From contig CBFGRV010000004.1 of the NCBI GenBank assembly GCA_965651265.1, positions 1-64,000 on the forward strand: DNA of 64,000 nucleotides, given 5' to 3'. The position numbers and the translations under genes are program-made. This document shows, one piece after another, positions 27,935 to 36,375 of the stretch. The DNA comes from CBFGRV01 sp965651265. Its GTDB lineage: Bacteria; Bacteroidota; Rhodothermia; Rhodothermales; VXPQ01. The notes below the pieces were generated by a model, which saw nothing but the letters and a program-made list of their open reading frames with translations, did no database searches and had not been told where the DNA came from. How positions within the stretch are numbered: position 1 is the stretch's first letter; every line of letters starts with the position of its first letter.

Positions 27935-28603
27935 ATGCTGGATGACAAGGTCGTGGTGATCACAGGGGCCTCGGGGAGGCTGGGGAGCCGAATCGTGCAG
28001 CGGTTCGTGGATGACGGCGTGATGGTCGCCGCCGTTTATCGCAGCGAAGAGGAGGCGGCTGCCTTCAATACGACACACCCCGGTAAGAGCGAAGCCTTTG
28101 CCATCGACCTGGCAAAGGAAGCCCACGTACGTTCCGGCTTCGACCAGATCCTGGAGCGATTCTATCGCATCGATGCCGTTATTCACGCGGTCGGGACGTG
28201 GGAGGCACATCCGCTGGCGAAGACGACCCTGGAGGATTGGCGCCGGGTGATGGATGTGAACCTCACGTCTACCTTTCTGTGCTTTCGCGAAGCTCTTCGC
28301 GTGATGGAGGGGCCTGGGCGCCTCATTGCCTTCGCGTCACGGCAGGGCGCCGACCGCGCCGTGGCCGAGCAGGCAGCGTATGCCGCCGCAAAGGCCGGCC
28401 TCATTCGACTTGTGGAGGCCATTTCGGCGGAATACGCCGATCGAGGTATCACCGCGCACGCCGTCGCCCCGTCAACGATCTTGTTCGCGAACCGATCGGG
28501 AGGTGTCTACGCTGACGATCTTATCAACCTATGTCGGATGCTCGTCGGGACCATCGGCCGCGCCGTCTCGGGCGCCACTATACGGGCCTACGGGGACGGC
28601 TGA
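27935..28603 (+). CDS. Short-chain dehydrogenase/reductase (SDR)
   Basis: SDR enzymes are NAD(P)-dependent oxidoreductases with a Rossmann fold. The 222-residue product has the nucleotide motif TGASGRLG (residues 10-17), the catalytic Ser135 in FASRQG and Tyr149-x3-Lys153 in AAYAAAK. The HAVG segment stands where NNAG is usual. It is slightly shorter than the typical 240 to 260 because the C-terminal lid is reduced. ATG 27935 is only 2 bp after the preceding stop. No neighbour indicates a substrate; the SDR and the downstream gene are convergent with 69 bp between stops. Confidence 0.9.
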   Translation: MLDDKVVVITGASGRLGSRIVQRFVDDGVMVAAVYRSEEEAAAFNTTHPGKSEAFAIDLAKEAHVRSGFDQILERFYRIDAVIHAVGTWEAHPLAKTTLEDWRRVMDVNLTSTFLCFREALRVMEGPGRLIAFASRQGADRAVAEQAAYAAAKAGLIRLVEAISAEYADRGITAHAVAPSTILFANRSGGVYADDLINLCRMLVGTIGRAVSGATIRAYGDG

Positions 28604-28672
28604 GCAGTAGTCGATCACGGCCCGAGATGCACACCTCTGGCCGGCGCGGGGTAGAGGCATTATCGGACGGGC

Positions 28673-29854
28673 TCAACCAGCCGAGGATGGGTTGTGGACG
28701 TCGATCCAGCCGTCGTACCAGCTCGAGGAAATATTGAGCCCACTCTCGCCCAGCATCTCCAGATACTTGCCGCGTGGGAGCACGTTTTCAGGTGGGGCCG
28801 CCCCTCCGCCCTTGATCTCGCCACTGGCAATGAGCAGGGTGGCGACCGCCGCCGGAATGCTCGTGCAGCGCTTCATCGCCGACGTATTACTCTCCGAATC
28901 GTAGAGCTCCACCATCTCGTAGACGAGCGTCCGCTTCTTGCTATCTTGTACGCCCTGGATTACCACGCGGAGGAGCACGGCATCCTCATGAGGGCCCCCG
29001 AGGCGCTGGCGCATGCGCCGCACCAGTAGGTCGCGATACGTGAGGTGGGTGCGGACATCGATGATCCGATCCTCACCGAAGCCCAGCCCAAGAATTGCCT
29101 GCATCTGTCCGGCATGCCCCGGCCACCGAATGGTCTTGTGATCGAGCGTGCGGACCTTCCCGGCCAGCTGTCTGGTGAGCGTGAAGAGGCCGCCGGCCGT
29201 ACAAAACGATTCCATCTGATCGAACGGCATCGAGAAGCTGATGGGCTCCACGAGAGTGAGCGGCTCGATGTATTTTACTTCTCCGTCTTCGATCACCTGA
29301 ACCGGCATCGTGTAGTCGTCGATGACCTTCTCTGCCGACCACGAAATGCGAAAATTGAATGGCGGCTCCGGATGCAGCGGTACGTCGCCCACGCGGAGGT
29401 GGGCCGCTTCGACGTCATCGAACTGCTGAATGCCCTCGAGGCACAGCACGTTCACCAGCCCGGGGGCCAACCCGCAATTCGGGACCACCCACAGCGCCTT
29501 CTGCTTCGCCAGCTTGTTTAGCCCCAGCTGCTTCTCGGCGACTTCCTCGTTTCCGCCCAGGTCGCAAAAGTGAATCCCCATGTCGATGCACAGCCGGGCG
29601 AGCAGGGGATTGACCTCCGGCGCGGCACAGCCAACCACGCACTGACTTCCGCGCAGAATCGGCTCGAGCACGTTGACATCGCGCACATCGACCTGGAAGG
29701 AGCGCAGCTTCGCGCTTTTCACATGGTCATGGAGATCCTGCAGGGCGCGGGCGCTTGCATCGCAAACCTGAATCTGCTCCACGCTGCTATGCTCATTGAG
29801 CTGCTCGGTCACCGCGGATCCGATGAGACCTGCCCCTATGACGGATATGCGCAT
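28673..29854 (-). CDS. Saccharopine dehydrogenase family protein
   Basis: The 393-residue product opens with the Rossmann motif ISVIGAGLIGSAV and has the family stretches CDLGGNEEVAEKQL and VPNCGLAPGLVNVL. Family members catalyse reversible reductive condensations such as saccharopine or carboxynorspermidine formation. Here no lysine or polyamine genes are next door, so the substrate is open. The start is the ATG at 29854. A 131-bp gap separates it from the ABC permease stop upstream on the same strand. Confidence 0.85.
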   Translation of the reverse strand: MRISVIGAGLIGSAVTEQLNEHSSVEQIQVCDASARALQDLHDHVKSAKLRSFQVDVRDVNVLEPILRGSQCVVGCAAPEVNPLLARLCIDMGIHFCDLGGNEEVAEKQLGLNKLAKQKALWVVPNCGLAPGLVNVLCLEGIQQFDDVEAAHLRVGDVPLHPEPPFNFRISWSAEKVIDDYTMPVQVIEDGEVKYIEPLTLVEPISFSMPFDQMESFCTAGGLFTLTRQLAGKVRTLDHKTIRWPGHAGQMQAILGLGFGEDRIIDVRTHLTYRDLLVRRMRQRLGGPHEDAVLLRVVIQGVQDSKKRTLVYEMVELYDSESNTSAMKRCTSIPAAVATLLIASGEIKGGGAAPPENVLPRGKYLEMLGESGLNISSSWYDGWIDVHNPSSAG

Positions 29855-29985
29855 TCGATGCTGAGAACGATTTGAGTGCGGCCGGAAACTCCAGGTCTCG
29901 TTTAGAGCCTCTAGATCGCCTTGTTCCGACAGAATTTCGGACGTCGAATTTATGCGGGCCGGGACGAAGATAAGATGAAACCGGC

Positions 29986-31653
29986 CTAGAAGGCCTGGCT
30001 CAGTCCGGAGCCATCGCTTCCCACGAATCGCACAAGCAGTGTGGAAAGCGCGATCATGATCATCAGGAAGACACTGTACGCCGCGGCCGCGCCGAAATCA
30101 TACAGGCGCAGCTGAGCGAGTATCTCCACGCTGATCGGGCGATTGTTGAATACATACAACATGATGGAGGACACGAACTCGCCGAGCGCGGCCACGAAGG
30201 TGAGGAGCGTACCGGCGGCGACTCCGGGCAGGATGGCGGGCAGCACGATGCGCCGGAACGTCGTCGTGAACCGCGCGCCGAGGTCCGCCGAGGCCTCGAC
30301 GAGCCGGTCATCGAATCGCTCCAGCGCTGCCGTCGTCGATCGCACGATGAGCGGGATGTTCCGGATGAAATAGGCCAGCGGCAACACCCAGAAGCTGCCG
30401 ATCAGGATGGTGTTCATCGTGAGGAGAGTGGGCGAGTTGAAGGTCACGATGAGATTGACGGCGATGACCGTTCCCGGAATGGCAAACGGGAGGACCGCGA
30501 GCAGGCGGGCGAGGCCGCGTCCCGGCAGCCGGCCCTTCGCAATGTAGAGCGCTGCGCCAATCCCAAAGACGACATTCGCGCCAGTAGCGGCAGCGGCCAT
30601 CCGCAGGCTGTTCGCGATCGGGCGGAGCACGTCCGGGTCCCGAAAGAGCGACACATAGTTGTCCAGCGTGTACTCACTCGGCAAAATTTGCAGCGTCCAG
30701 CTTCCCTCGCTGGCAAACGATATAAGAACCACCGTGGCGATCGGGAGGAGGAGGAAGAGCAGCACCAGCAGGGCGGCCGCGAGCGCAGCGATCCGCGCGA
30801 GTCCTCGCGTCACCTGCCGCGGCGGTGCCGAGACGCCCTTGGCCGCGGTGCCCGCAACGGTCCCACGCTGACTGAACTCCAGGCCCAGTAAGAAGACCAG
30901 ACATATCGCCGTCAACACGGTCGAGACGCCCGCCGACAGGGCGAGATCGCCGTTTGTTTTGTAGTTGTAGATCTGAAGTGTGAGAAAATGCTCCGTGCCC
31001 GCGAACAGGAGGGGCGCTGTGAACGATGCCATCGAAATCATGAACACCAGGAGCGATGCGCCGACGAGCGCGGGACGCAGCTGGGGCAGAATCACCCGGC
31101 GAAAGGTCGAGAACCCCGAGGCCCCAAGGTCGGCAGAGGCCTCAAACAGGCCCCGATCGATCCCGCCGAGGGCTGACATGACGAAGAGATAGAAGTACAC
31201 GTACATCGTGTAGACATGCACGAGCCAGACCGCCCAGAGGCCCTCGAATGAGAAAGGTACCTGGGCCAGCCCGAATATCGCCTGGATACCCCGGGGCAGA
31301 ATGCCGCTCTGGCCGTAGAGGAACAGGAAGGCCAGCACGCCCACCAGAGGGGGAAGGGCGAGCGGAAGCGCCGCAATGGCCACCAGCGTATTCCGCAGCG
31401 GGAAGTGGAATCGGTAGAAAAAGTAGGCTAGAGCGGTACCTACGACGCCCGCTCCGAGAACCGTAGCGATGGAGATGTAGACCGAGTTGAACAGGCCCCG
31501 AACGTTTGCCGACGACCAACTCGAGAACAGCGCTCCGAGAACCTCCGGCGCAATCCCGATCCAGAACGTCCGGAGACTCGGGTACAGGACGTAGGCGCCC
31601 AGAATGAAGAAGACGGGTACGGCGATGAGGGCGGTACTCCGGCGCGTCAGCAT
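29986..31653 (-). CDS. Two-domain ABC transporter permease, iron(III)/thiamine FbpB-ThiP type
   Basis: The 555-residue protein is a fused permease with about 12 membrane helices and two BPD_transp_1 domains. Each carries the coupling EAA loop: EASADLGASGFSTFRRVILPQLRPAL at about 165-190 and EASADLGARFTTTFRRIVLPAILPGV at about 460-485. This is the architecture of ferric-iron FbpB and thiamine ThiP permeases. The ATPase and the binding protein that such a permease requires are not adjacent. It starts 15 bp after the recR stop, so it may ride on the recR transcript. The substrate is probably ferric iron, but this is inference. Confidence 0.9.
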   Translation of the reverse strand: MLTRRSTALIAVPVFFILGAYVLYPSLRTFWIGIAPEVLGALFSSWSSANVRGLFNSVYISIATVLGAGVVGTALAYFFYRFHFPLRNTLVAIAALPLALPPLVGVLAFLFLYGQSGILPRGIQAIFGLAQVPFSFEGLWAVWLVHVYTMYVYFYLFVMSALGGIDRGLFEASADLGASGFSTFRRVILPQLRPALVGASLLVFMISMASFTAPLLFAGTEHFLTLQIYNYKTNGDLALSAGVSTVLTAICLVFLLGLEFSQRGTVAGTAAKGVSAPPRQVTRGLARIAALAAALLVLLFLLLPIATVVLISFASEGSWTLQILPSEYTLDNYVSLFRDPDVLRPIANSLRMAAAATGANVVFGIGAALYIAKGRLPGRGLARLLAVLPFAIPGTVIAVNLIVTFNSPTLLTMNTILIGSFWVLPLAYFIRNIPLIVRSTTAALERFDDRLVEASADLGARFTTTFRRIVLPAILPGVAAGTLLTFVAALGEFVSSIMLYVFNNRPISVEILAQLRLYDFGAAAAYSVFLMIMIALSTLLVRFVGSDGSGLSQAF

Positions 31654-31668
31654 CGAGACTCCCGTCCG

Positions 31669-32334
31669 TTACAGTGCGCTGCGCCCTTCCAATGCTCGCG
31701 AAAGCGTGGCCTCGTCTGCGTACTCCAGATCGCCGCCGATGGGAAGCCCTCTCGCGATGCGCGTGAGACGCACGCCGTAAGGTTTGAGGAGCTGCGAGAT
31801 GTAGTAGGCCGTGGTATCTCCCTCGACATTGGGGTTGAGCGCGAGGATGACTTCCTCGACTCGGGGGCGTTCGTCGTACGGGGTCGCGTCCTCGGCCACG
31901 CCGTTACCCGCTCTCGTCTCACGGTTGGATGCGGGGTTGATTCGCTCGACGAGCGCGCGGATGGTCAGATCTTCGGGCCCGATGCCATCGAGCGGCGAAA
32001 TGACGCCGCCAAGCACATGATAAACGCCCCTGTATTCGTTCGTCCGCTCGAGGGCCATCACGTCGTTTGCATCCTCGACGACACAGATAATGGAATGGTC
32101 GCGTCGATGCGACTGGCAGATCGGACAGGGGTCATTGTCCGTCACGTTGAAGCAGATCGAGCAGTGCTTGACGCGATCCTTCACGGCCACGAGCGCCTCG
32201 GCCAGCTCCACCACCTCCGCGCGCGACATCTTCAGAACGTACGACGCGAGCCGCTGGGCCGTCTTTCGGCCAATCGTCGGCAGCTTGGCAAACTGCTCGA
32301 CCAGCGCCTCTACGGACTCAGAGGAGTAGTGCAT
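31669..32334 (-). CDS. recR: Recombination mediator RecR, with an unusual insertion
   Basis: RecR works with RecO (and RecF) to load RecA on gapped DNA. The 221-residue product has the HhH region LPTIGRKTAQRL, a four-Cys zinc finger (Cys58, 61, 70, 73) and a Toprim domain with CVVEDANDVMALE and GGVISPLDGIGPEDL. The usual length is about 200; residues about 133-158 (NPASNRETRAGN and onward) form a polar insertion between the Toprim helix and the strand EEVILALNP. The order dnaX, ybaB, recR is the widely conserved one. Confidence 0.96.
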   Translation of the reverse strand: MHYSSESVEALVEQFAKLPTIGRKTAQRLASYVLKMSRAEVVELAEALVAVKDRVKHCSICFNVTDNDPCPICQSHRRDHSIICVVEDANDVMALERTNEYRGVYHVLGGVISPLDGIGPEDLTIRALVERINPASNRETRAGNGVAEDATPYDERPRVEEVILALNPNVEGDTTAYYISQLLKPYGVRLTRIARGLPIGGDLEYADEATLSRALEGRSAL

Positions 32335-32344
32335 CGCAACGAAA

Positions 32345-32683
32345 TCACAGCCCGAGTGACGAGAGATCCATGCCCGGAGGAAGCATGCCGCCGGCCACGT
32401 TCGCCATTTCCTGCTTCGCCATTTCCTGTGCTTCGTCGAGCGCCTTGTTGACGCCGGCGATGATCAGGTCCTCAAGCAGCTCGAGATCGTCCGGATCGAC
32501 GGCGTCCGGCTCGATCTTGATGCTCGTGACGCGCTGTATGCCATTGGCCGTGACCTTTACCATCCCGCCCCCCGCTTCGGCCGTCACGGTCTTGGATGCC
32601 AGCGCCTCCTGCACTTCCGCCATCTTCTGCTGCATCTCCATGATACGACCGAACATGTCTGCCATATTTACGCCGTTCGACAT
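32345..32683 (-). CDS. YbaB/EbfC family nucleoid-associated protein
   Basis: The 112-residue product matches the YbaB/EbfC fold: an N-terminal helix FGRIMEMQQKMAEVQEALASKTVTAEAGGG, then VKVTANG and a C-terminal helix of LIIAGVNKALDEAQ type ending in a glycine-rich tail. These small dimers bind DNA. It lies between dnaX and recR on the same strand, the standard location, 10 bp upstream of recR. Confidence 0.95.
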   Translation of the reverse strand: MSNGVNMADMFGRIMEMQQKMAEVQEALASKTVTAEAGGGMVKVTANGIQRVTSIKIEPDAVDPDDLELLEDLIIAGVNKALDEAQEMAKQEMANVAGGMLPPGMDLSSLGL

Positions 32684-32829
32684 GATGTACTCGCAGTTCG
32701 TTCTCGTTGCTGTGGACCGATGCGCTCAGGAGACGATGTGCAGACGTGCCGGTTCAGGCGCACGTTCGATTTCCTGACGATTTCGTCCGTATGGATCCGT
32801 TGATCGTCGCCAATCGAGCCGGGGCAAAC

Positions 32830-34851
32830 CTACCAGACGAGCTCGCCGCCGAATTGCTCGAAGATCGCACGGACGACAGGATTCTCCTGCCTCTTTCGCT
32901 GCATCAACTCGTACGGATCGAAATCGGAGGCGGTTTCTTCGGATTCACTCGCGTCCATGTCCTCACGCATCACGAACTGGATACCCTTCAACGGCACGCG
33001 AACGATACTCCGCATCTGGGAGAGGACGTATTCGTCCTGGCTCGACAGCACGCGCCGATGAAAATCGTTCGGCACCGCGATGACGACCACTTCATCCTGG
33101 TAGGATTCCGGTCGTGCGTGATGCAGCAGCGACCACACCTGGATCTTGTCGTGCTTGACGTGCTCGAGCACATCCGTCCACGAGTCTGTGATGGATGCAA
33201 TCTCGCCGGACGCCGAGCTTGCCCGGTCGGCGCCGTCATGGGTGGACGGGGGAGGTTCGGCGACACCGACGCCAACCTGCTCGTCGGCGGCTCCTCGAAC
33301 CGTGGTCTGTCCGCGCTTGAGGGCCGGCGTACCGAGGACCACGGCCGGGTTCGGATTCGATACCGTCCGGCTGGGTGGAGTGGGTCGCTTGGCCTCTGCC
33401 GAGGCGGATGCCGTGGGTCGGCTCTGGCCAATCTGGGCTTTTGATGCCGCCCCTTTCGATTGAGTGTCACGTTTCGGCGCCGGCGATGAAGATCCAACCG
33501 TCGCGGGGGACGACGACATCCTCGCGCCGCTTGAAGGGTCCGTCGCTGTGGCAGAGCGTTTCGGAAGCGCATCCGGCTTACCCGAAAGTGCGGCATCGCT
33601 CGATGGAGAGGTCGTCCGGCCTTCAGGATCGTTCGGCGTCCCGGACGATCCTCCGCCGGAGCGATCCTTCGGGAATTTCCCCGCTGCAGCAAGTTCCTCG
33701 AGGCGTTGGAGCTTCTCAAGCGCCTGGCGCAGATCAGCGGCCCGCGCTATGGATGCCATCTTGAGAAGCGCCGTTTCCAACTTCAAGCGCGGCTGCGAGC
33801 TTTCCTTGAGGCCCTCGGACGCATCTTCGGCCAGTGTCAGCAGACGCAGGAGATCGGATTCGGTAAAATGCTGCGCCTCCTCGGCATATCGGCGTCGCGT
33901 TTCCTCTGTAGCCTCCACGAGGGAGGCATCCTCCATGGTGCGAGCCACCAGAAGATTGCGAAAATGCTCGGCGAGCCCGGCGAGGAATTCCTGTAGGTCG
34001 TGCCCGGCGTGCACCGTTTTCTGGACGAGCCGGAGCATTCCGGCAAGGTCCTGATCGATCACCCGACGGCTCACATCGAAATAGAGGTCGACCTCGACGA
34101 CACCGAGCGCCTTTGTCAACTCGGAATACTTCAGATCGGTCCCGCACAGTGCGACGGCCTGATCGAAAACAGAAAGCGCATCGCGAAGGGCGCCGTCTCC
34201 CTTTCGGGCGATGAGAATGAGCGACCCATCGTCCGCGGTTACATCCTCCTGCGCACAGATCTCTCGAAGGCGCTCCACGATCTCAGGCACGGCGATCCTC
34301 CGGAAATCGAACCTCTGGCAGCGTGAGAGGATGGTCGGCAGCACCTTGTGAGGCTCCGTCGTGGCGAAGATGAACATCACATGGGGCGGCGGCTCCTCGA
34401 GGGTCTTCAACAGCGCGTTGAAGGCCTGGGCGCTGAGCATGTGCACCTCATCGATGATGTACACCTTCTTGCGGGCGCCCTGTGGGGGGATGCGGACCGC
34501 GTCGCGGAGCTCCCGGATATCGTCCACCTTGTTCTTCGAGGCGGCATCCACCTCGATGATGTTCAGGCTCCGACCCTCCTCGAAGTCGCGGCACGAGTCG
34601 CACGAGCGGCAGGGCTCGGCTTGATCGACGCGTTGTTCGAGAGGTGTGGTGCAGTTGATGGCCTTCGCGAGAATGCGGGCGGCCGAGGTCTTGCCGACCC
34701 CTCGTGGCCCACTGAACAGGTACGCGTGGGCGAGGCGATCCAGCTTCAGCGCGTTCTTGAGCGTCCCGGAGACGTGCTCCTGCGCCACCAGCTCGCCGAA
34801 GGTCTGAGGTCGGTATTTACGAGCGGTGACGAGGTACCTCTGCGTGGACAT
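32830..34851 (-). CDS. dnaX: DNA polymerase III subunits gamma/tau
   Basis: DnaX forms the clamp loader. The 673-residue product begins LVTARKYRPQTFGELVAQEH and has Walker A GPRGVGKTSAAR, a zinc-binding cluster with CRSCDSC, Walker B YIIDEVHML and the sensor SRC in LSRCQRFDF. Domain III follows to about 370, then a Ser/Pro/Thr-rich linker (about 395-525) typical of tau, then a C-terminal region from about 545 carrying WTDVLEHVKHDKIQVWSLL. I saw no A-rich frameshift slip site, so a gamma form is not indicated. The gene precedes ybaB and recR. Confidence 0.96.
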   Translation of the reverse strand: MSTQRYLVTARKYRPQTFGELVAQEHVSGTLKNALKLDRLAHAYLFSGPRGVGKTSAARILAKAINCTTPLEQRVDQAEPCRSCDSCRDFEEGRSLNIIEVDAASKNKVDDIRELRDAVRIPPQGARKKVYIIDEVHMLSAQAFNALLKTLEEPPPHVMFIFATTEPHKVLPTILSRCQRFDFRRIAVPEIVERLREICAQEDVTADDGSLILIARKGDGALRDALSVFDQAVALCGTDLKYSELTKALGVVEVDLYFDVSRRVIDQDLAGMLRLVQKTVHAGHDLQEFLAGLAEHFRNLLVARTMEDASLVEATEETRRRYAEEAQHFTESDLLRLLTLAEDASEGLKESSQPRLKLETALLKMASIARAADLRQALEKLQRLEELAAAGKFPKDRSGGGSSGTPNDPEGRTTSPSSDAALSGKPDALPKRSATATDPSSGARMSSSPATVGSSSPAPKRDTQSKGAASKAQIGQSRPTASASAEAKRPTPPSRTVSNPNPAVVLGTPALKRGQTTVRGAADEQVGVGVAEPPPSTHDGADRASSASGEIASITDSWTDVLEHVKHDKIQVWSLLHHARPESYQDEVVVIAVPNDFHRRVLSSQDEYVLSQMRSIVRVPLKGIQFVMREDMDASESEETASDFDPYELMQRKRQENPVVRAIFEQFGGELVW

Positions 34852-34938
34852 CAGGAAAGGTAATTCGAGATGAGAAGTGACACCTGCAAACTAGCAGACG
34901 AGCGGCTTGCAAGCAAGATCCGCCGCCCGCTTTGGAGG

Positions 34939-35589
34939 CTATGGGCGGACGGTCGGATGCGCCCTGTCGTGTCTGGAAACGCCGTCTTCGGACGGCGCTT
35001 CGGTCGCGCCGTTGGACGCGCTCTCATCCGGATCGAAGCATTGCCGGCACCTCGGCTCGTATAGGCTGCCGGCGCCGATCATTACGCGACCCGTGCCGGG
35101 ACGGAGGCGCTGCGAGTGATTGGCCGGCCCGCCGCAGACCATGCAGACGGCATGGAGTTTCGTGACGTGCTCCGCCACGGCCATCAACTGCGGAATCGGC
35201 TCGAACGGCTGGCCCAGATAATCCTGATCCAACCCCGCCACGATGACGCGCTTACCTTCGTTGGCAAGCTTCTGGCACACATCGACCAACTCCTGATCGA
35301 AGAACTGTCCTTCATCCATGCCGACCACGTCGGCCGCGCCCACCATCAATAAGATTTGTGCTGCCGTGTCGACCGGCGTCGACAGTAGTGCATTCTCGTC
35401 GTGGGACACGACGGATTCCTCGCTATAGCGAGACTCGATGGCGGGTTTGAAGATCTCGACACGCTGACGAGCAATCTTGGCGCGACGAAGGCGCCGGATC
35501 AGCTCTTCAGTCTTTCCGCTGAACATCGAACCGCAGATGACCTCGATCCATCCCGATCGTGCGGCCTTGTGAAGTATGATGGGTTCCAT
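34939..35589 (-). CDS. tdk: Thymidine kinase, type II
   Basis: Thymidine kinase phosphorylates thymidine to dTMP in pyrimidine salvage. The 216-residue product has the P-loop GSMFSGKTEELIRR, the DEGQFFD motif with the catalytic Glu, and a zinc site with CMVCGG and CRQC. ATG 35589 is selected because 20 in-frame codons upstream lack family sequence. Residues after about 190 are a short acidic extension. It begins 22 bp after the batE stop, and is the last gene of the long Bat run. Confidence 0.95.
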   Translation of the reverse strand: MEPIILHKAARSGWIEVICGSMFSGKTEELIRRLRRAKIARQRVEIFKPAIESRYSEESVVSHDENALLSTPVDTAAQILLMVGAADVVGMDEGQFFDQELVDVCQKLANEGKRVIVAGLDQDYLGQPFEPIPQLMAVAEHVTKLHAVCMVCGGPANHSQRLRPGTGRVMIGAGSLYEPRCRQCFDPDESASNGATEAPSEDGVSRHDRAHPTVRP

Positions 35590-35611
35590 GGGTCGCACGT
35601 CCACCGCGCTG

Positions 35612-36373
35612 TTAAATTTCGCCCAGGTCTTCCGCCTGCATCCATCCACGAGTGCCGTTCGGAAGGCGTATTTCGGCCCATTGGCCAGAGCTTGAGACGA
35701 CGTCGACGACCAGTCCCTCGTGCACGACGACGTCGGCCGATGCTCCAGACGGATCTTTGAGGATTAGGGCTTCTCTGGCCAATACGACCGCACTGGGCGA
35801 GCTCCCGACCTCGGCCGAGGCCGCGAGACCTGACGCCACAAGCACAATACCAACGAGGAAGGTGACCGTGGTGATGCGGCGCAGCCAGGGCGAAGGTCCT
35901 TTGCGGATGCGGACGGCCAGCGCGGCACATCCAACGATATATAAGATCAGGCCTGCGCCGAAGAGTCCGCCCGCGCCCGTCGCGCGCACGATCGATCGCC
36001 AGATCCGCGTCCAGAACGGCGCCGGGAGTCGAGAAAAGGTGTCGATGGTCAGCTCGCGGGCGATCTCGAGATTGTGTGTCAGCTCGGGGCGGTCGGATCC
36101 CATGCGCCGTGCCTTTTCGTAGTGGCGAATCGCCTGGCCGATTCGGTCGAGCCGAAAGTACGCATTCCCCATGTTGAAATATAGCGCATCGCTCGCGTAC
36201 CCCTGCTCCAGCGCGCGCTCGTAACTCCGAAGCGCTCCTCGGTAGTCGCCCTCCCTGTAGAGTCGGTTGCCCTCGTCAAAGTAGCTGACTGCGACGCCTA
36301 CACCCTGTGCGAACGATGCGGATGCGATAAGGGTGCACCCGATGAGCACGAATAGGAGGAAACTGGGGCGCAT
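35612..36373 (-). CDS. batE: BatE: tetratricopeptide and SH3-like membrane protein
   Basis: The 253-residue product has a signal peptide (1-22), TPR repeats at about 28-105 (FDEGNRLYREGDYRGALRSYERALEQGY, DALYFNMGNAYFRLDRIGQA), two membrane helices at about 128-185 and a C-terminal SH3-like domain (about 195-250, QWAEIRLPNGTRGWMQ). This order is that of BatE, the last member of the Bacteroides aerotolerance cluster. It begins 2 bp after the batD stop. The protein is thought to help assemble an envelope complex that supports oxygen tolerance. Confidence 0.9.
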   Translation of the reverse strand: MRPSFLLFVLIGCTLIASASFAQGVGVAVSYFDEGNRLYREGDYRGALRSYERALEQGYASDALYFNMGNAYFRLDRIGQAIRHYEKARRMGSDRPELTHNLEIARELTIDTFSRLPAPFWTRIWRSIVRATGAGGLFGAGLILYIVGCAALAVRIRKGPSPWLRRITTVTFLVGIVLVASGLAASAEVGSSPSAVVLAREALILKDPSGASADVVVHEGLVVDVVSSSGQWAEIRLPNGTRGWMQAEDLGEI

Positions 36374-36375
36374 GG

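Noticed and set aside
32830..34851. dnaX programmed frameshift for a gamma form
   Set aside because: I could not find an A-rich slip sequence followed by a stem in the gene.
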